Positions 12,567 through 24,614 of a stretch of 64,000 bases of DNA are shown piece by piece. The translations under genes and the position numbers were made by a program. Location: contig OZ017796.1 in the NCBI GenBank assembly GCA_963969395.1, forward strand, positions 16,432,501 through 16,496,500, read 5' to 3'. Position 1 is the stretch's first letter. Every line of letters begins with the position of its first letter. This DNA comes from Pseudoscleropodium purum (Eukaryota > Streptophyta > Bryopsida > Hypnales > Brachytheciaceae). The notes under the pieces are model-generated. The model was given only the letters and a program-made list of their open reading frames with translations. It ran no database searches and was not told the origin of the DNA.

Positions 12567-13120
12567 AGAAATGAAATGTATTGACTTTTGACTAAACTTT
12601 CACGCTTCCCAACATATGGTATCAATTGACTGATGTCATCATTGAAGGGAGAATCCATCCCCAAATATTCCTTCAAGATATTCGGGAGATATAAGTTAAA
12701 CTTGCATTGACTCTTTCGCAAGCTTTCGTAAGAAACCCGGCGTGAAGCTTCGATGTTCCAGCTCCGATAGTCTTCACCACCTCGTCCCTGCAGCTCTTGT
12801 CCGAGTTCCCAATAAAAAATACAGTCGAAGAGAAGCAGCTATGGAATTGGAGACTTTTGGCTATAGAATTGGAATATTGTAACTTAGTTCCGTTTCCTTC
12901 AATAGCTGGACTCTACTGGCAGCGACGGGAGCGTGCCCTTTGAAAAATTGACAGCCCTTTGAAACATTGTGTCCCTCAATTTTCTGTTTTCAATGACTCC
13001 CTTACAATCTATGATGCTTCCCTTGTGATATTTTCACTGAAAATCTTGCATCCCCTGTTTCGGAAGAGTTTGAAACGAGTGCTGGTGATTGCGATCAAGG
13101 ATTTGAAGAATTAGCTAGCC
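12567..13120 (+). promoter_or_regulatory. Upstream and leader region of P450 copy 2
   Basis: This is spacer leading into P450 copy 2. From about 13050 it contains the CCCCTGTTTCGGAAGAG block shared with the copy 1 leader. No other site could be assigned. Confidence 0.35.
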
Positions 13121-15298
13121 ATGGAGTCGTTTTTTGATGTTAAGATGATAGGGAATTATCAGTTTCTGTCCTACGGAATTGCGCTCTGTGTTGGCCTGAT
13201 TCTTGTGCTACTGTTTGTGTCTGGTTTGTTAGGGACACAGAAGAAGCTACCGCCAGGCCCGTTCCCATGGCCACTGTTTGGAAACCTCTTCTTAGGAGGA
13301 ACGCATCCTCACCAAGCCTTCGCGCAGCTTGCGAAGCGGTACGGGAATATAATGAGCATCTTCTTTGGAAGCGTGCGAGTGGTGATTGTGTCGGATTCTA
13401 ATATGGCCAAGGAGCTTTTTTCAGTCAGTGACGCGAATTTCGTATCGCGACCAATTCACGACCTTATGTACACGACTTCCAAGTACATGAATTATGGCGA
13501 AGAGAATGTGTCGATTGCGGTCAGTTATTACACTCCGAAAGTGAGGGAGATGCGTCAATTGTGTATCAGTGAATTGTTCACGACGCAGAAATTGGAGATG
13601 AAGAAGAGTACTCGAATGGAGGAGATACGGCGGATGGTGGCGGCTATGGCAGCCATGGGCGAGAAAATTGTTGACGTACGGGATGTCGTTAGTGAGTTGA
13701 GTCTGCGGATCAACTGTCGGACGACATTCAACAAAGCGTTCTCGCATTCGGAGCGCGTTCCATCGAGCGGAACTGGTCTGGATCCACAATCATACAGGAA
13801 ATTGGAGGCTGAGAATATTAAGCTTTTGGCGACACACAATACTCTAGACATGATCCCTAGCCTAAGACTCGTCCTCGGACGTTTTGATTTAGGAGGCATC
13901 CATGCAAAATGGAAGGATGTGACCATGCGCAAAGTAAGTTGCGCAGAGTCTATTTTAGAATGGTATCGGCAACATGTTCCAGACGGAAGCGTTTCAGCGG
14001 AGGAATCAGAAACTGACTTCGTGGAGACTTTGCTGCGTCTTTGCAAGGAGGGCAAGTACACGGTGACCATCGCTAGGTCTATTATTTTGGTAAGCTTCCA
14101 AATTACGAGAGTGCTTCATTGCTGTCACTCTGTAGAGTTGAACTCGAATTACTTGGTGTCAGGTGTGTAGGGCACTTCTGGATGCAAAGTAGACTACGTA
14201 CGTGGATCGATTTATGTGCCGCGATTGAAAGCGACATGCTTGAAGCCTTGAACTGTACCTCTCAGATTTCGTAACCACTTGATGCGCGCTTGATGCAGTT
14301 CTTGGGAAAATCTTGAACTCTTCACAATTCCATTTTTCCGTGACGTCGCATTTGGTGCAGGAACTGTTGACAGCGGGATCGGACACGATAGCTTCGACGT
14401 TGGAATGGTCGCTTCTGGAGCTTGTGCGTCAGCCGCTGTGGATGGAAAGATTACATGCGGAGATTGATACAAAGTTTGGTATGAGTGGACCTGTAGAAGA
14501 GGAGGAGGCAGCTCAATTACCGTATCTGCAGGTAACGAGGCAGCTCCGGGCACAATTTTTTTGATGGATACGTGCACAAATCCAGAAATTGGTCCTTCTC
14601 AAATTTTGTGTTTCCGAGTTTCTGGTTGTTCGTCGATTATCAATGTTTCAACAATTATTGCAGGCTGTGCTGAAGGAAGTTTTGCGCCTACATATTCCCA
14701 CGACTCTCGGCATCCCGCACTGCAACATAGAAGACTCGAGCCTGGGAGGATACCACATGCCGGCGGGAACAACAGTGATGGCAAACTTCTGGGCACTGCA
14801 TCGTGATCCAATGACCTGGGGAGACGATGCATTAGAGTTCAATCCAGAGAGGTTCCTGGACTCCGATTTGAGTGTGAACGGTACCAACAATTACCAATAT
14901 CTTCCGTTCGGAGCTGGAAGGAGGTAAACGAAATTGAATTTAGCTCGGAGAGACGGACCGAATAAATGATCCTTGAAATCCTACTTTCTTGCTTTCGCCA
15001 CCTCATTAGGATGTGAGATATCAGGTCTTGCTGCGACCTTGCATTCATAATTCGAGTGGTGTTATCCTTATGCAGGATTTGCCCTGGACGGGCAATGGCC
15101 ATGAGAGTACTATCTGCGGCTCTCGGCTCGTTTGTTCATGCGTTTGAATGGTCAGCCCCGCCAGAAGTGAAGCTCACCGCCAATGAAGGCACGCATGGCC
15201 TCAACATTCGACCCGAAACTCCATTGCTTCTTCAAATGAGCTCTCGCCCTGCTGCCTCACTTTACTCCACACCAAGCACCTCTATATCCAATGCATGA
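13121..15298 (+). CDS. Cytochrome P450 (CYP71-clan type), copy 2, intact
   Basis: Exons are 13121-14089, 14361-14531, 14664-14923 and 15076-15298. All junctions are GT-AG and the frame stays open, giving 540 aa, normal for a microsomal plant P450. The protein shows a hydrophobic anchor (residues 16-37), hinge LPPGPFPWP (43-51), I-helix AGSDT (328-332) for oxygen activation, K-helix E385-x-x-R388, PERF, and haem loop FGAGRRICPG with ligand Cys469. It should act at the ER surface with a P450 reductase. Copy 1 lies about 4 kb upstream in the same orientation, with introns at equivalent sites, so the pair arose by tandem duplication. Three introns differ from the usual single intron of angiosperm A-type P450s. 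Family and substrate cannot be named from the sequence alone; phenylpropanoid or specialised metabolism is a guess. Confidence 0.93.
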
Positions 15299-17080
15299 TG
15301 ACATTATTTTGAGTGTACATGTTGTGCGTGTTTAGCGCCAATCCTCACTGACAGCTGAAAAGGACTCGCGTGAGGATAAAATTACTCCTCAATAATCCCT
15401 CAATGCAAAGTCAGGCTTTCTCCCGAAGGACAACGACCTTCACAACTTTGGGCGACCGTGACCAATAAATCCAAGGCAAGCGTGGTTGCTGCATTTGGCT
15501 GGCTGCGAAGCCACCCAAAGAACTTTTGTTCGAGCCCTTCGTGGTGGTCAACTCCATTGCCATATGTTGATTTGTTTGAGTGTCGACACCAAAATACGAT
15601 ATTCTACCTAGAGTTAGCGTTTAATTAATTTTTTATGAGAGTTCTGTGTTTATCAAAGCACTGAGTTTTAATCATTTGGTCCTGGTTTTATGACATTAAT
15701 TATGCAGTCATTTAAAATGCAAAGTTGCTGTAAATCGATGTGGATGTGTCATACATGTGAGCATCAAAAGTTCTAGAAGGAAGTGAGAAATCACTGTGAT
15801 TCTGGCATGGCAGGACTGTAATTCCCATTCGAGAACCTGTCCAAGGTGTAGGTCACAGAACCCGAACATTTTAGTAAGTGAGCTAACATTTTAGTAAAGA
15901 AAAATACCAAGAAACTATCTGGATCCAAGTCTCTAACAGATATGCTCATGGTCCTTTTGTTATCATCGTGCCTGCAGTGTCTTTGACGAGGAGTCCTTTT
16001 GTGTTGGGGAAAGGCGCTTTTGCCTTTCTTCTAAGGTATGGCTCGGAGCAGCTTAAATTATCATGAAATCTTGCTTGAGATTTCTCTGTAGAAAATGAGC
16101 ACTTCGAGTAGTTGTGTTGTATTTCTCGTCTCTTGACATAAGCGTTTCACTTGCAGTATTAAGATGAGGCACCATGCCCCAGTTCTTTCAGATGAATTCT
16201 GTCTTCCTGCATGGAGCTACACAGAAATGACATTTATTAGTGTTTGTCAACGTTCAATTTGATGGAAGTTTGGAAAGATTCAACAGGAGTTTCTTGAAAT
16301 TTTAGGGTTTCAGCAATTTACTTGTTGCTTTCAAGATTTCAGTTGTGAACTGCGCGACCGATTGGCGTTGGAGAGGAAAACTCAGCTCCAAAAAAGAAGC
16401 TGCAGGTGAAAGTGTCTGGCACGATACTGCCCAGCAGCTCAAGTTTTAAGATAGGTTTTTTTTTATCGTGCTAGGTTTCAGGAGGGTTTTTGGTGGTGTC
16501 TCTTGACCTTGTCACAGCTGGCATCTCTTCATCAGACAAGCTCTTACCCCTCCCTGCCTCTGGGCACGGCGTTGGGAGATGTTTTTTTGCATCCTTGCAT
16601 TGATCGACTGCTTCGATTCTTTGAGAGAGAAAATTTGGTTCCATAGATATACAATCAGATATTACGGCTATCACTCCGCAGCGCATTCAAACTTCATACA
16701 GGATTGCGAGATTCAGAATCTCCAGTAGTAGCCTTTTTCTAGTCTTGAGCATTCATATTGATTCTCTACTATCAGCGGATAAAACTGGATGGACGTAATC
16801 ATGCCACCAATAGTGGGATCACTCTTTTCTGGGGATCTGGTAGACAGTGCCCATAAGGAGATTGAAACTATTCCAATCTGGAATTTTCAACAGAAAGTAT
16901 ACGGACAGAGGAGAATCACATCAGAAATATGAGAAGCTCCAATCGAGGAGGGGATTTCAAAATTGTGTTTACTCAACCCTAAACCTTGACATCACCGATA
17001 TTGATTGCTGCAGAGCAAGAGTATTAAGAGAGAACGAAATCAACAGACCCTTTGCATTTTGAGGGCGCGAGGGGTGAACC
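15299..17080. other. Intergenic region between P450 copy 2 and pyruvate kinase
   Basis: No exon or repeat was recognised. Base composition becomes less AT-rich from about 16300. The last few hundred bases presumably contain the pyruvate kinase promoter and 5' leader. Small open frames at 16471-16686 and 16847-17062 have no recognisable features. Confidence 0.45.
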
Positions 17081-19510
17081 ATGAATGATAAATTCGATAT
17101 CAAGGGCATACTTGGGAAAGGAGATTCACGCGTCGATGGAATTTCAAAAACCAAGATCATTTGCACATTGGGCCCGAAATCAAGGGATGTTCCCATGCTG
17201 GAGAAGCTGCTCCGCGCCGGCATGAACGTGGCTCGATTCAATTTTTCCCACGGAACCTACGAATACCATTCAGGGACGCTGGACGCTCTGAAGCAGGCCA
17301 TGTACAACACCCAAATCATGTGTGGTGTCCTCCTCGACACCAAGGTAATTACAAAACAATCGCGGTCCTACACTATTAGCCTACATGCAGTAGGTGGTAA
17401 AATTGAACTGTAATTGGCAATCTCGTCTTGAAAATCATTTTGAAGCAGACATTCAAGAGACACTGGAGACAAGAACGACTATAGTTGTTAAAGTTATCGG
17501 CTTCGATCCGTTATCTAGGAGTGTTGGATAGTGGTGAAATAATGCAAAAACAGTTCCAAAATAGTAGAAGCGAGAGTAAATCAGCGTGAAGGAAAGTAGA
17601 ATATTTGTGGAATAAAACAGTTGTTTCGTCATGCGTTCTTCTGTTCTTACTGTTTCTTTGATCCTACGGAAAGGAGTCTAATGATGTTTCCGATGCTAGA
17701 ATTGAAAATTCGATGCTTTGATTTTCAATGTGATTTGTTAACCTGTCACACTACGTGTGCTCATGAGATGGGAATTAGGGTCCGGAGATTCGGACGGGGA
17801 CGCTGAAGGGAGGGCAAGGAATTAAACTCACTCGAGGCCAAGAGCTTATGATTACAACAGATTACACTCATGAAGGTGATACCACTATGATCGCCATGAG
17901 CTACCCTAAGCTTGCTCAAGATGTGAAGCTAGGGAATTTGATTTTGTGCTCAGACGGGACTATTAGTCTCACGGTGCTGGAGTGCGACATAGGTGCTGGG
18001 AAGGTGAAGTGTAGGTGCGAGAACTCAGCAAGTTTGGGTGAACGCAAGAATGTGAATTTGCCCGGAATTGTTGTTGACCTTCCAACATTTACACCACGAG
18101 ATGTTGAGGATATCACCATTTGGGGCATTCCAAACAGAATTGATTTTATTGCTGCTTCTTTTGTGCGGAAAGGCTCCGATGTGGTCAAAGTCAAGGAGTT
18201 GCTTGGGAAAGCATCAAGTTCCATCCACATTATCTCCAAGGTATCTATTTCAGTTCTCTATGTAAGCCGTTCTAGACTTGTGCTCTTAAATGTCCAATTG
18301 TATGTTCCGATCTTGAATTGCTAATCAATTTCAGAGTATGCTGTGGTTGCAGGTGGAAAACCAAGAGGGACTACAAAACTTTGATGACATTCTGCGCGAG
18401 ACAGATGCTATTATGGTTGCTAGAGGAGACTTGGGAATGGAAATACCTACAGAGAAAATTTTCTTAGCACAGAAAATGATGATATACAAGTGCAATGCGA
18501 AGGGGAAACCTGTAGTAACAGCAACCCAAATGCTTGAGTCTATGATTAAATCCCCACGCCCAACTCGAGCAGAGGCAACAGATGTTGCCAACGCCGTTCT
18601 TGATGGCACCGATTGCGTTATGCTTAGTGGTGAGACGGCAAATGGAAACAACCCTGATGTTGCTGTAGGAATAATGGCCAGTATCTGTCGGGAGGCTGAA
18701 CAAGCCATCGACTATTCTACATTATTCAGAGATCTAGTGCGAAATGTCCCCATGCCAATGAGCCCACTGGAGAGTTTGGCCTCATCAGCGGTCCGGACAG
18801 CCAATAAAATTCGGGCAGCCTTGATTGTAGTTCTAACTCGTGGGGGAAGCACTGCTAGATTGGTGGCAAAATACAGGCCCTCGGTTCCTATTCTATCTGT
18901 AGCAGTCCCAGTTATGACCACTGATAGTATCGAATGGCAAATTAGCGAGGAGTCGCCAGCTCACCACAGCTTGATTTGCAGGTTACTACTCTACTTTCTA
19001 CAGCCTGTTTCAATTCCGTACTCATATCACAACTTCTGGATAACCACATGAATGGGAATTTTCGGAGTCTATCTTCCTCAATACAAAGAGCTTCCTGGAT
19101 TCCAGTGATCCGTTCATTCACATCGTGATTAAATTTCTTCAATTCAATTAGTGAGTCCTTATCCCTCCCGAGACGAAATGATCAGTAATGGGTCGATTTC
19201 TAACGTCTCTTGTAAGACTTTGTTGGCAACGATTCTGGAAAGCTTTGTCGTTGTTTGTACGAAATTTGCGTTACTCTGGTGATGGAACCTTACAAAAGTT
19301 GCAATGGTATTGTGCAGGGGATTGATCCCACTCTTAGCTGAAGGCTCGGTGAAGGCCACGGACGCTGACTCAACTGATAACACCTTGAATGCAGCTCTAG
19401 AATATGCAATCAGCCGAAATCTCTGTAAACCTGGGCAAGCAGTCGTAGCTCTTCATCGCATAGGATCTGCCTCTGTTATCAAAATTATGGAGGTCCGGGA
19501 TATCTACTGA
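17081..19510 (+). CDS. Pyruvate kinase, cytosolic type
   Basis: This enzyme converts phosphoenolpyruvate and ADP to pyruvate and ATP, the last step of glycolysis. Exons are 17081-17344, 17779-18240, 18353-18981 and 19318-19510, joined by GT-AG introns of 434, 112 and 336 bp. They give about 515 aa, the usual length for plant cytosolic isoforms. The start has no transit peptide: after a short leader it runs straight into [12 protein letters not shown]. Visible motifs are [10 protein letters not shown] (substrate/K+ region), LLDTKGPEIRTG across the first junction, the signature IISKVENQEGL across the second junction with catalytic Lys about residue 242, [12 protein letters not shown] (Mg2+ binding), and [20 protein letters not shown]. 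The C-terminal domain ends in KIMEVRDIY. No defects were seen. It is unrelated in function to the flanking P450 and PPR genes. Confidence 0.95.
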
Positions 19511-20856
19511 TATCTCTCACCGTACCTCTTTGCAGGCCAAAACGCAGTCAAGCATTACTCAACCCAGACGGCAAACCACCTGCAAAAGATACTGTGTTTC
19601 TCACCGTTGTCGCCAACCTTCTTTGCTGCTCCCTCGGCCGAAGTTAACATGTCTTGGTAGTTTTCATGCCGCCCATACCCGTGAAGTTATTCAGCTTCTA
19701 AAAACTCTTAAAATTTGGCACTATTAGTTCCAGTACACAACAAATTGTAACGACGTAGAAAACTTCAGAATATGCAATCTGAATTCTGCTCCTACTTTCA
19801 GTCCTCAGAAGCCAAGAAGCTAACTGTATTGTACAAAAGAATTGAGTAATGTACAAATTCTTAGTGCACATATAATGAGACACTGTCATGTCAACCTCTG
19901 AAACTAGAACCATCCGTGCCTATTTTCACATGATTAGATTCATCCGGAAGAAGGCACTTCATTGTTCTTCTACTAAGCCTACGTTTTCCCTTGTGAAAAA
20001 ACAATATAGTCGACGCCGCAAAGGAGGATTCTTTCGCAACAGACATCATAGCGCTGCACACCCTGCAGTATGTAACTTGTAAGGATTAGTACAGACATCA
20101 AGGAAGAATATAAATAGAATTGCATCCAGCAAGAGGCAGCTGTTAACCTTCTTTAGCCATTGAAGCATTGCAACCTTCTAATTACAGATGCTAAGATATT
20201 GCATTAACAAAGTATTATTCCCACTTGAGTCTAAAGTCATTCATACGCAGATATATACACCTATGGTTATGTCAAATCGTTTTTTCATTCCTCAACATAG
20301 AATTCTATAACCGAAAAATCTCCTCCCATTTGCCTTATTCTTGACACCTCACCAAAGGATGGAATACCTATCTCCACGATTCTTGAAGGACTTTCACAAC
20401 ACTTAAATGCCTAAATGGTCAAAAGTGGCCACTTCGATATCTATAGGATTTGAAATGAATCATTACGAAGTTTCAAGGTAGCCAATAGAAAGAGGAAACC
20501 AAGTCTTGGAAATTAATGAAATTAGCAATGAGCTTCGAAAGAGGACTTCCTATTTTAAGTTCAGCCACTGAGGGATTCCACCCTGTAACACCACGGAGAA
20601 CACACGAAGTCCGACGAAGAATGGTTATCCTAGACACCCAAGATTCAGGATGTCACAGAGAATTCCAAGGTGTCACAAGGACTTCCTAAAGGAATGTTAG
20701 GAATGGATTCACTTAATACATTTGCCAGCTAAAATTAACAAAAAGACAACAGCATGGCAGATCAAAGTATCAATTTCAAAATGCGTACCTGCAAAGATCT
20801 TCACAAGTAGTTGTCATTGTTTCATTCTCCACGAAGTTTTCCATTACTTTACATTA
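19511..20856. other. Spacer between convergent pyruvate kinase and PPR-SMR genes
   Basis: These two genes converge, so this stretch should hold both 3' untranslated regions. No coding or repeat structure was recognised. It contains several minor open frames without domain features. Confidence 0.5.
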
Positions 20857-23800
20857 TCATTGATGCAGAAAGAATGTGGAATCCACCAGGCCCAGGCCCT
20901 GTGCAATGCCAGGAGATAGCAGCCAGTTTTGCACGGCATCTCCGGATGCAGTCACGCGGCCACAGTTGCCGACCATGTCCGTGAAGGGGGCACAAAGCAG
21001 TCTCAATTGCAAATCCACAGGGACCTTCAAGGCTGAGCTTTTCGACTTGGAGTGTGTACCCTTTCCAGTGACGATGACTACTTTCTCAGGAGCATCTTCA
21101 CCCCAAACCCAAGCAAGGCGAAGCTCCTCCAGCCACACCAGTAACATAGTGATGGCTGCTCCAACCGACAATCTGCACAGCATGCACACACGTGTCAGCT
21201 GCAAATTTTGGCGTGGATCACTTTCTCAGCAAAGTTTAACCCTTCGGTCCCTGAGCCAAACATAAAAATTCCACCATGGAATCTCTTATCTAATTACAGT
21301 AACTTCCAAAGGTATTCTTAGTGCTAACAAATGTAGGGCAGGATCTCTTCTTTCTATTGATATATTTTTGCTATCTTACTTGAGCTTCCTAAATGATTCG
21401 TTTCAACTACTATAGGTATGGAAGCAGCCAATATTGATCATTTAGGCTCTGGGAGCCTTATTCAGCTAATCAAATGCAGTCCCACAGTGGACCCTGGCAC
21501 CAGTGATAAGTAGACTAGAAAAGTTTCAACTTCTGAGTAAATGGAACTCACCTGTGAAGGTCAAGGCACCATTCCGATTTCGTGAAAACGAAAAACGTGT
21601 CGTCGTACACTCCTGCCTCTTTTGTAAGGCCAAGCACACGGGAGGCTCGTTCACAAAGCCCCCAACTCCATAGGATGTCCAAAAGAGAGTTGCAGAATGA
21701 CATTTGGTTGGCCTTAGGCTGCCTCGTTACATCGTCAAACATTTTCGACACGTCTTCCCAGAGACTATCATTGAGCGAGCCTCCTGCCACCAGATTGTAT
21801 AGTGTGCTTTCCATTTCAGAATTCGAAACCTGCAAAACCATGACAATCGTCAGTTTCCAATAAGGTACCACGCTATACAGAAAATCCTTGGAAACTTATT
21901 GTTACAAACAAATAAAAAGAAAGGAAATAAGGCTACAATATCATCTTCAGACGATCAGGTCCGAGTGACGACATTATACAAGAAGTTTCTAAATACTGCT
22001 ACTCTAGCCAGAAAAAACAAGGGAAGGGGTAACTTGACTAGAAAGTAAAATACCTGCAAGCTCTGAAGCAGTACTTGAGGTTCTTCCCAAGATTTGGATC
22101 TGCCGCAGGACGACAAAATGGCAGCATACGTAATGAGGTTGGGCTGACAACCTCGCCGCCTCATCACATGGACCGTCTGAGCGGCTTCCTTGTAATTCCC
22201 AGCCTTCCCATGTGCATCGACAAGTGAGCTGTAGATCGAGACGTTGGCTTCATAACCTGCCGCCTGCATTTCGTCAAAGGCATTCTTGGCCTCTTCAGGC
22301 AAGCCAGCTTTTCCATAAGCATCAATCAGCGACAAAAAAGTAACTTGGTTTGGTCTTATCCCCGAATGTTGCATTGCCTTGAACAACTCCTCAGCTTTTT
22401 TGAACAAGCCCTCTTTGGCATAGGCATCAATCATAGCCGTATATGCCATCACGTCAAGCGTCACATTAGCTCCTTTCATACCTTTGAAAGTATTTTCTGC
22501 ACTTTCCCAAAGACCCGCCTTTCCGTAGGAGTGAATCAGGGCAGTGTATGTAATGCGGTCAGGCTGGACGCCATGCTGAACCATATTCTCCACCAAATCC
22601 TCGGCTTTCTCATAAAGCCCAACTCTGCCGCAAGCATCTATGACGGTATTGTACGTAGCCGAATTTGGAGACACCCTCTGGTCCGGCTCCCCTTCTCTCA
22701 TGGACTGTAGAACTCGTATCCCAATGTCCACCATTCCTTCTCTACAGAGAGCGTCGATGAGAATGTTGTATGTAATGACATTTGGTTTACAACCGTGCTC
22801 AAGTCCGTTGGTACCATTTCGCATGTCCATAAAAGTCTCGATTGCTTGATCGTAGCGACCTGCTTTCACCAGAGCATCAATGAGCGCATTGCATGTCACT
22901 GTGTTGGGTTGGCAATTAGGTTCAGGGCATTCCTTCATGTGGTTGAACACTGCAAGGGCTTCTTCAAACATCCTTCCTTTCCCGTATGCATTCACCATGG
23001 CCGTGTACGTGTACTGATCTACTTGGCATTTCTCCAGTAGCATCTCTTGGAATAATAATGTAGCACGGTGGACCTGAAAGTATTGGACCACATAAAGTCA
23101 GACATGCTAATGATTCGGTCAACTTGCAAAACATTCTGATTCTGGCTTGTAACAGTGTACGTGATTAAAGCAGAATCTCACTATGAAGGACGGCAATTGT
23201 TACTTCAGAAACGAGCAGAAGAAGGCACTGACCTGACCCTCTCTTCCCAGAAAACCAATAAGGCGGGTATACAAGCGAGAGTTGGGACGATACCATCGCT
23301 GCTTCTTCGACCAAGAAAACAGCTGCAAACCAAGATCAAAATGTGCAAAGTCAGGATACAGCTTCAACTTTGTGTTGGCATCCGTACATGAAGAGAATAA
23401 TAATCTTCTAATAAAGTATAGAACACAAAAAGGGTCCCAATAGAGTGTAGCGCAAAAAGATGACCTCTAATGTGCATTGCCAATCATGCTGTCGTTGAAG
23501 CTCCGTGAGCACACAGGTAATGTCGAACGGTGACAGGGCTCTGGGGTGATTAACCATCACATCCTCTATCCTGTGAGTCTGTCTCCATGACCTCCGCAAT
23601 GAAGCAACCAGTGACTGGATTTCTGGACTACAAGCAACTGCAGTTGAAAATCTAGGACGTGCCTCTTTGTGCCCAGTTAGCAACCTGGGGACCTTTGCTC
23701 TGAAGTTCGCGCTGTGAACCGAAACCCTCTTGGGTCTCACCTGCAGGATCAATATTCAGAACATCAAAATGGAATATCGGTATTTTCTCCAGGCTAGTAA

Positions 23801-24614
23801 TGGCATCCAAAAGATAGACTTACACCAAAATCTCAGTCCTTGGAGATGGACTGCCAGATAGTAAAAGGAAACATCTGCTTTTGGTAATTGGAGAGACAGA
23901 AAGATTGTTTGCAAGGTTCTAGTTTCTCTTAAGCATGACTCTGCAGTTCAGAACTGCTGGACCAACTAGCGTTCCAAGAAAATGGTATGAATAGCATTTG
24001 AGAAATAGCTTGTTACTTCGACACGTGGCCATGACTGCCAGTTCGAAGAAATCAGAACAATTTCAGAATTCAAAATATTTTCTATGGCAAACAGTTCTCG
24101 ATGTTTTACATCTACACAATTCAAGAGAAGTGGTCTTCTAGACAGTTTTGCCAGCCTTGTGTAGCCCTGTCTTCAAAGCCAGATGATCTCTCACCTGCAC
24201 TTTTGGTCGCACATTCAACCGGATGGAAGGCAACTCCACATGATGTACATCACTGACGACTGACTTGACAACATGCCCTGGTTTCCTCAGCTCCAGCTGC
24301 GGCGTCTCAGGCAATTCTTCATCGTTGTTATTCAAAGCTCCACTTCCCTCATTATTGTCAACCGCTTGTCGCTGAAAGTTGGTAGAAGGAGGAATCATAA
24401 CGCTCGTCACGACGACTCTGCATCGCTTACTCATTCTCCTGCATGACTTGTTCACTATGAACAAGGCGGTTCCCTCAAAAAAAGATGGGCCTCGCAGGAT
24501 GGCAGGAGCCAGAGGTGGAAATGAGTCGACGCTGTTGATAGGAAATGATCGCAAGTGTGTCTCCGAGAATGCTAACGATGTCGTCAATTGACTTGTACAC
24601 CTGAACAACAGCAT
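20857..24614 (-). CDS. PPR-SMR protein, probably chloroplast-targeted
   Basis: Six exons on the minus strand (24614-24195, 23740-23465, 23322-23233, 23073-22054, 21829-21552, 21172-20857) join in frame to about 799 aa. The chosen start at 24614 gives a Ser/Arg-rich N-terminus resembling an organellar transit peptide. Residues about 249-605 hold roughly ten P-type PPR motifs such as VITYNILIDALCREG. The C-terminus is an SMR domain with LDLHRLSVGAA and TGKGTHSK, the two conserved SMR motifs. Such proteins bind organellar RNA through the PPR tract; known members include GUN1, pTAC2, SVR7 and SOT1. I cannot assign this one to an ortholog. Motifs 2-4 have 3-6 extra residues between helix and motif end. 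Exon 4 alone carries most repeats. Regulation is not visible. Confidence 0.9.

Noticed and set aside
13555..14070. 171-codon minus-strand frame
   Set aside because: Antisense to P450 copy 2 exon 1, which has full motif support.
21232..21245. TTAACCCTTCGG in a PPR-SMR intron as another TTAA element end
   Set aside because: No matching inverted end with TTAA was found within the intron or nearby.
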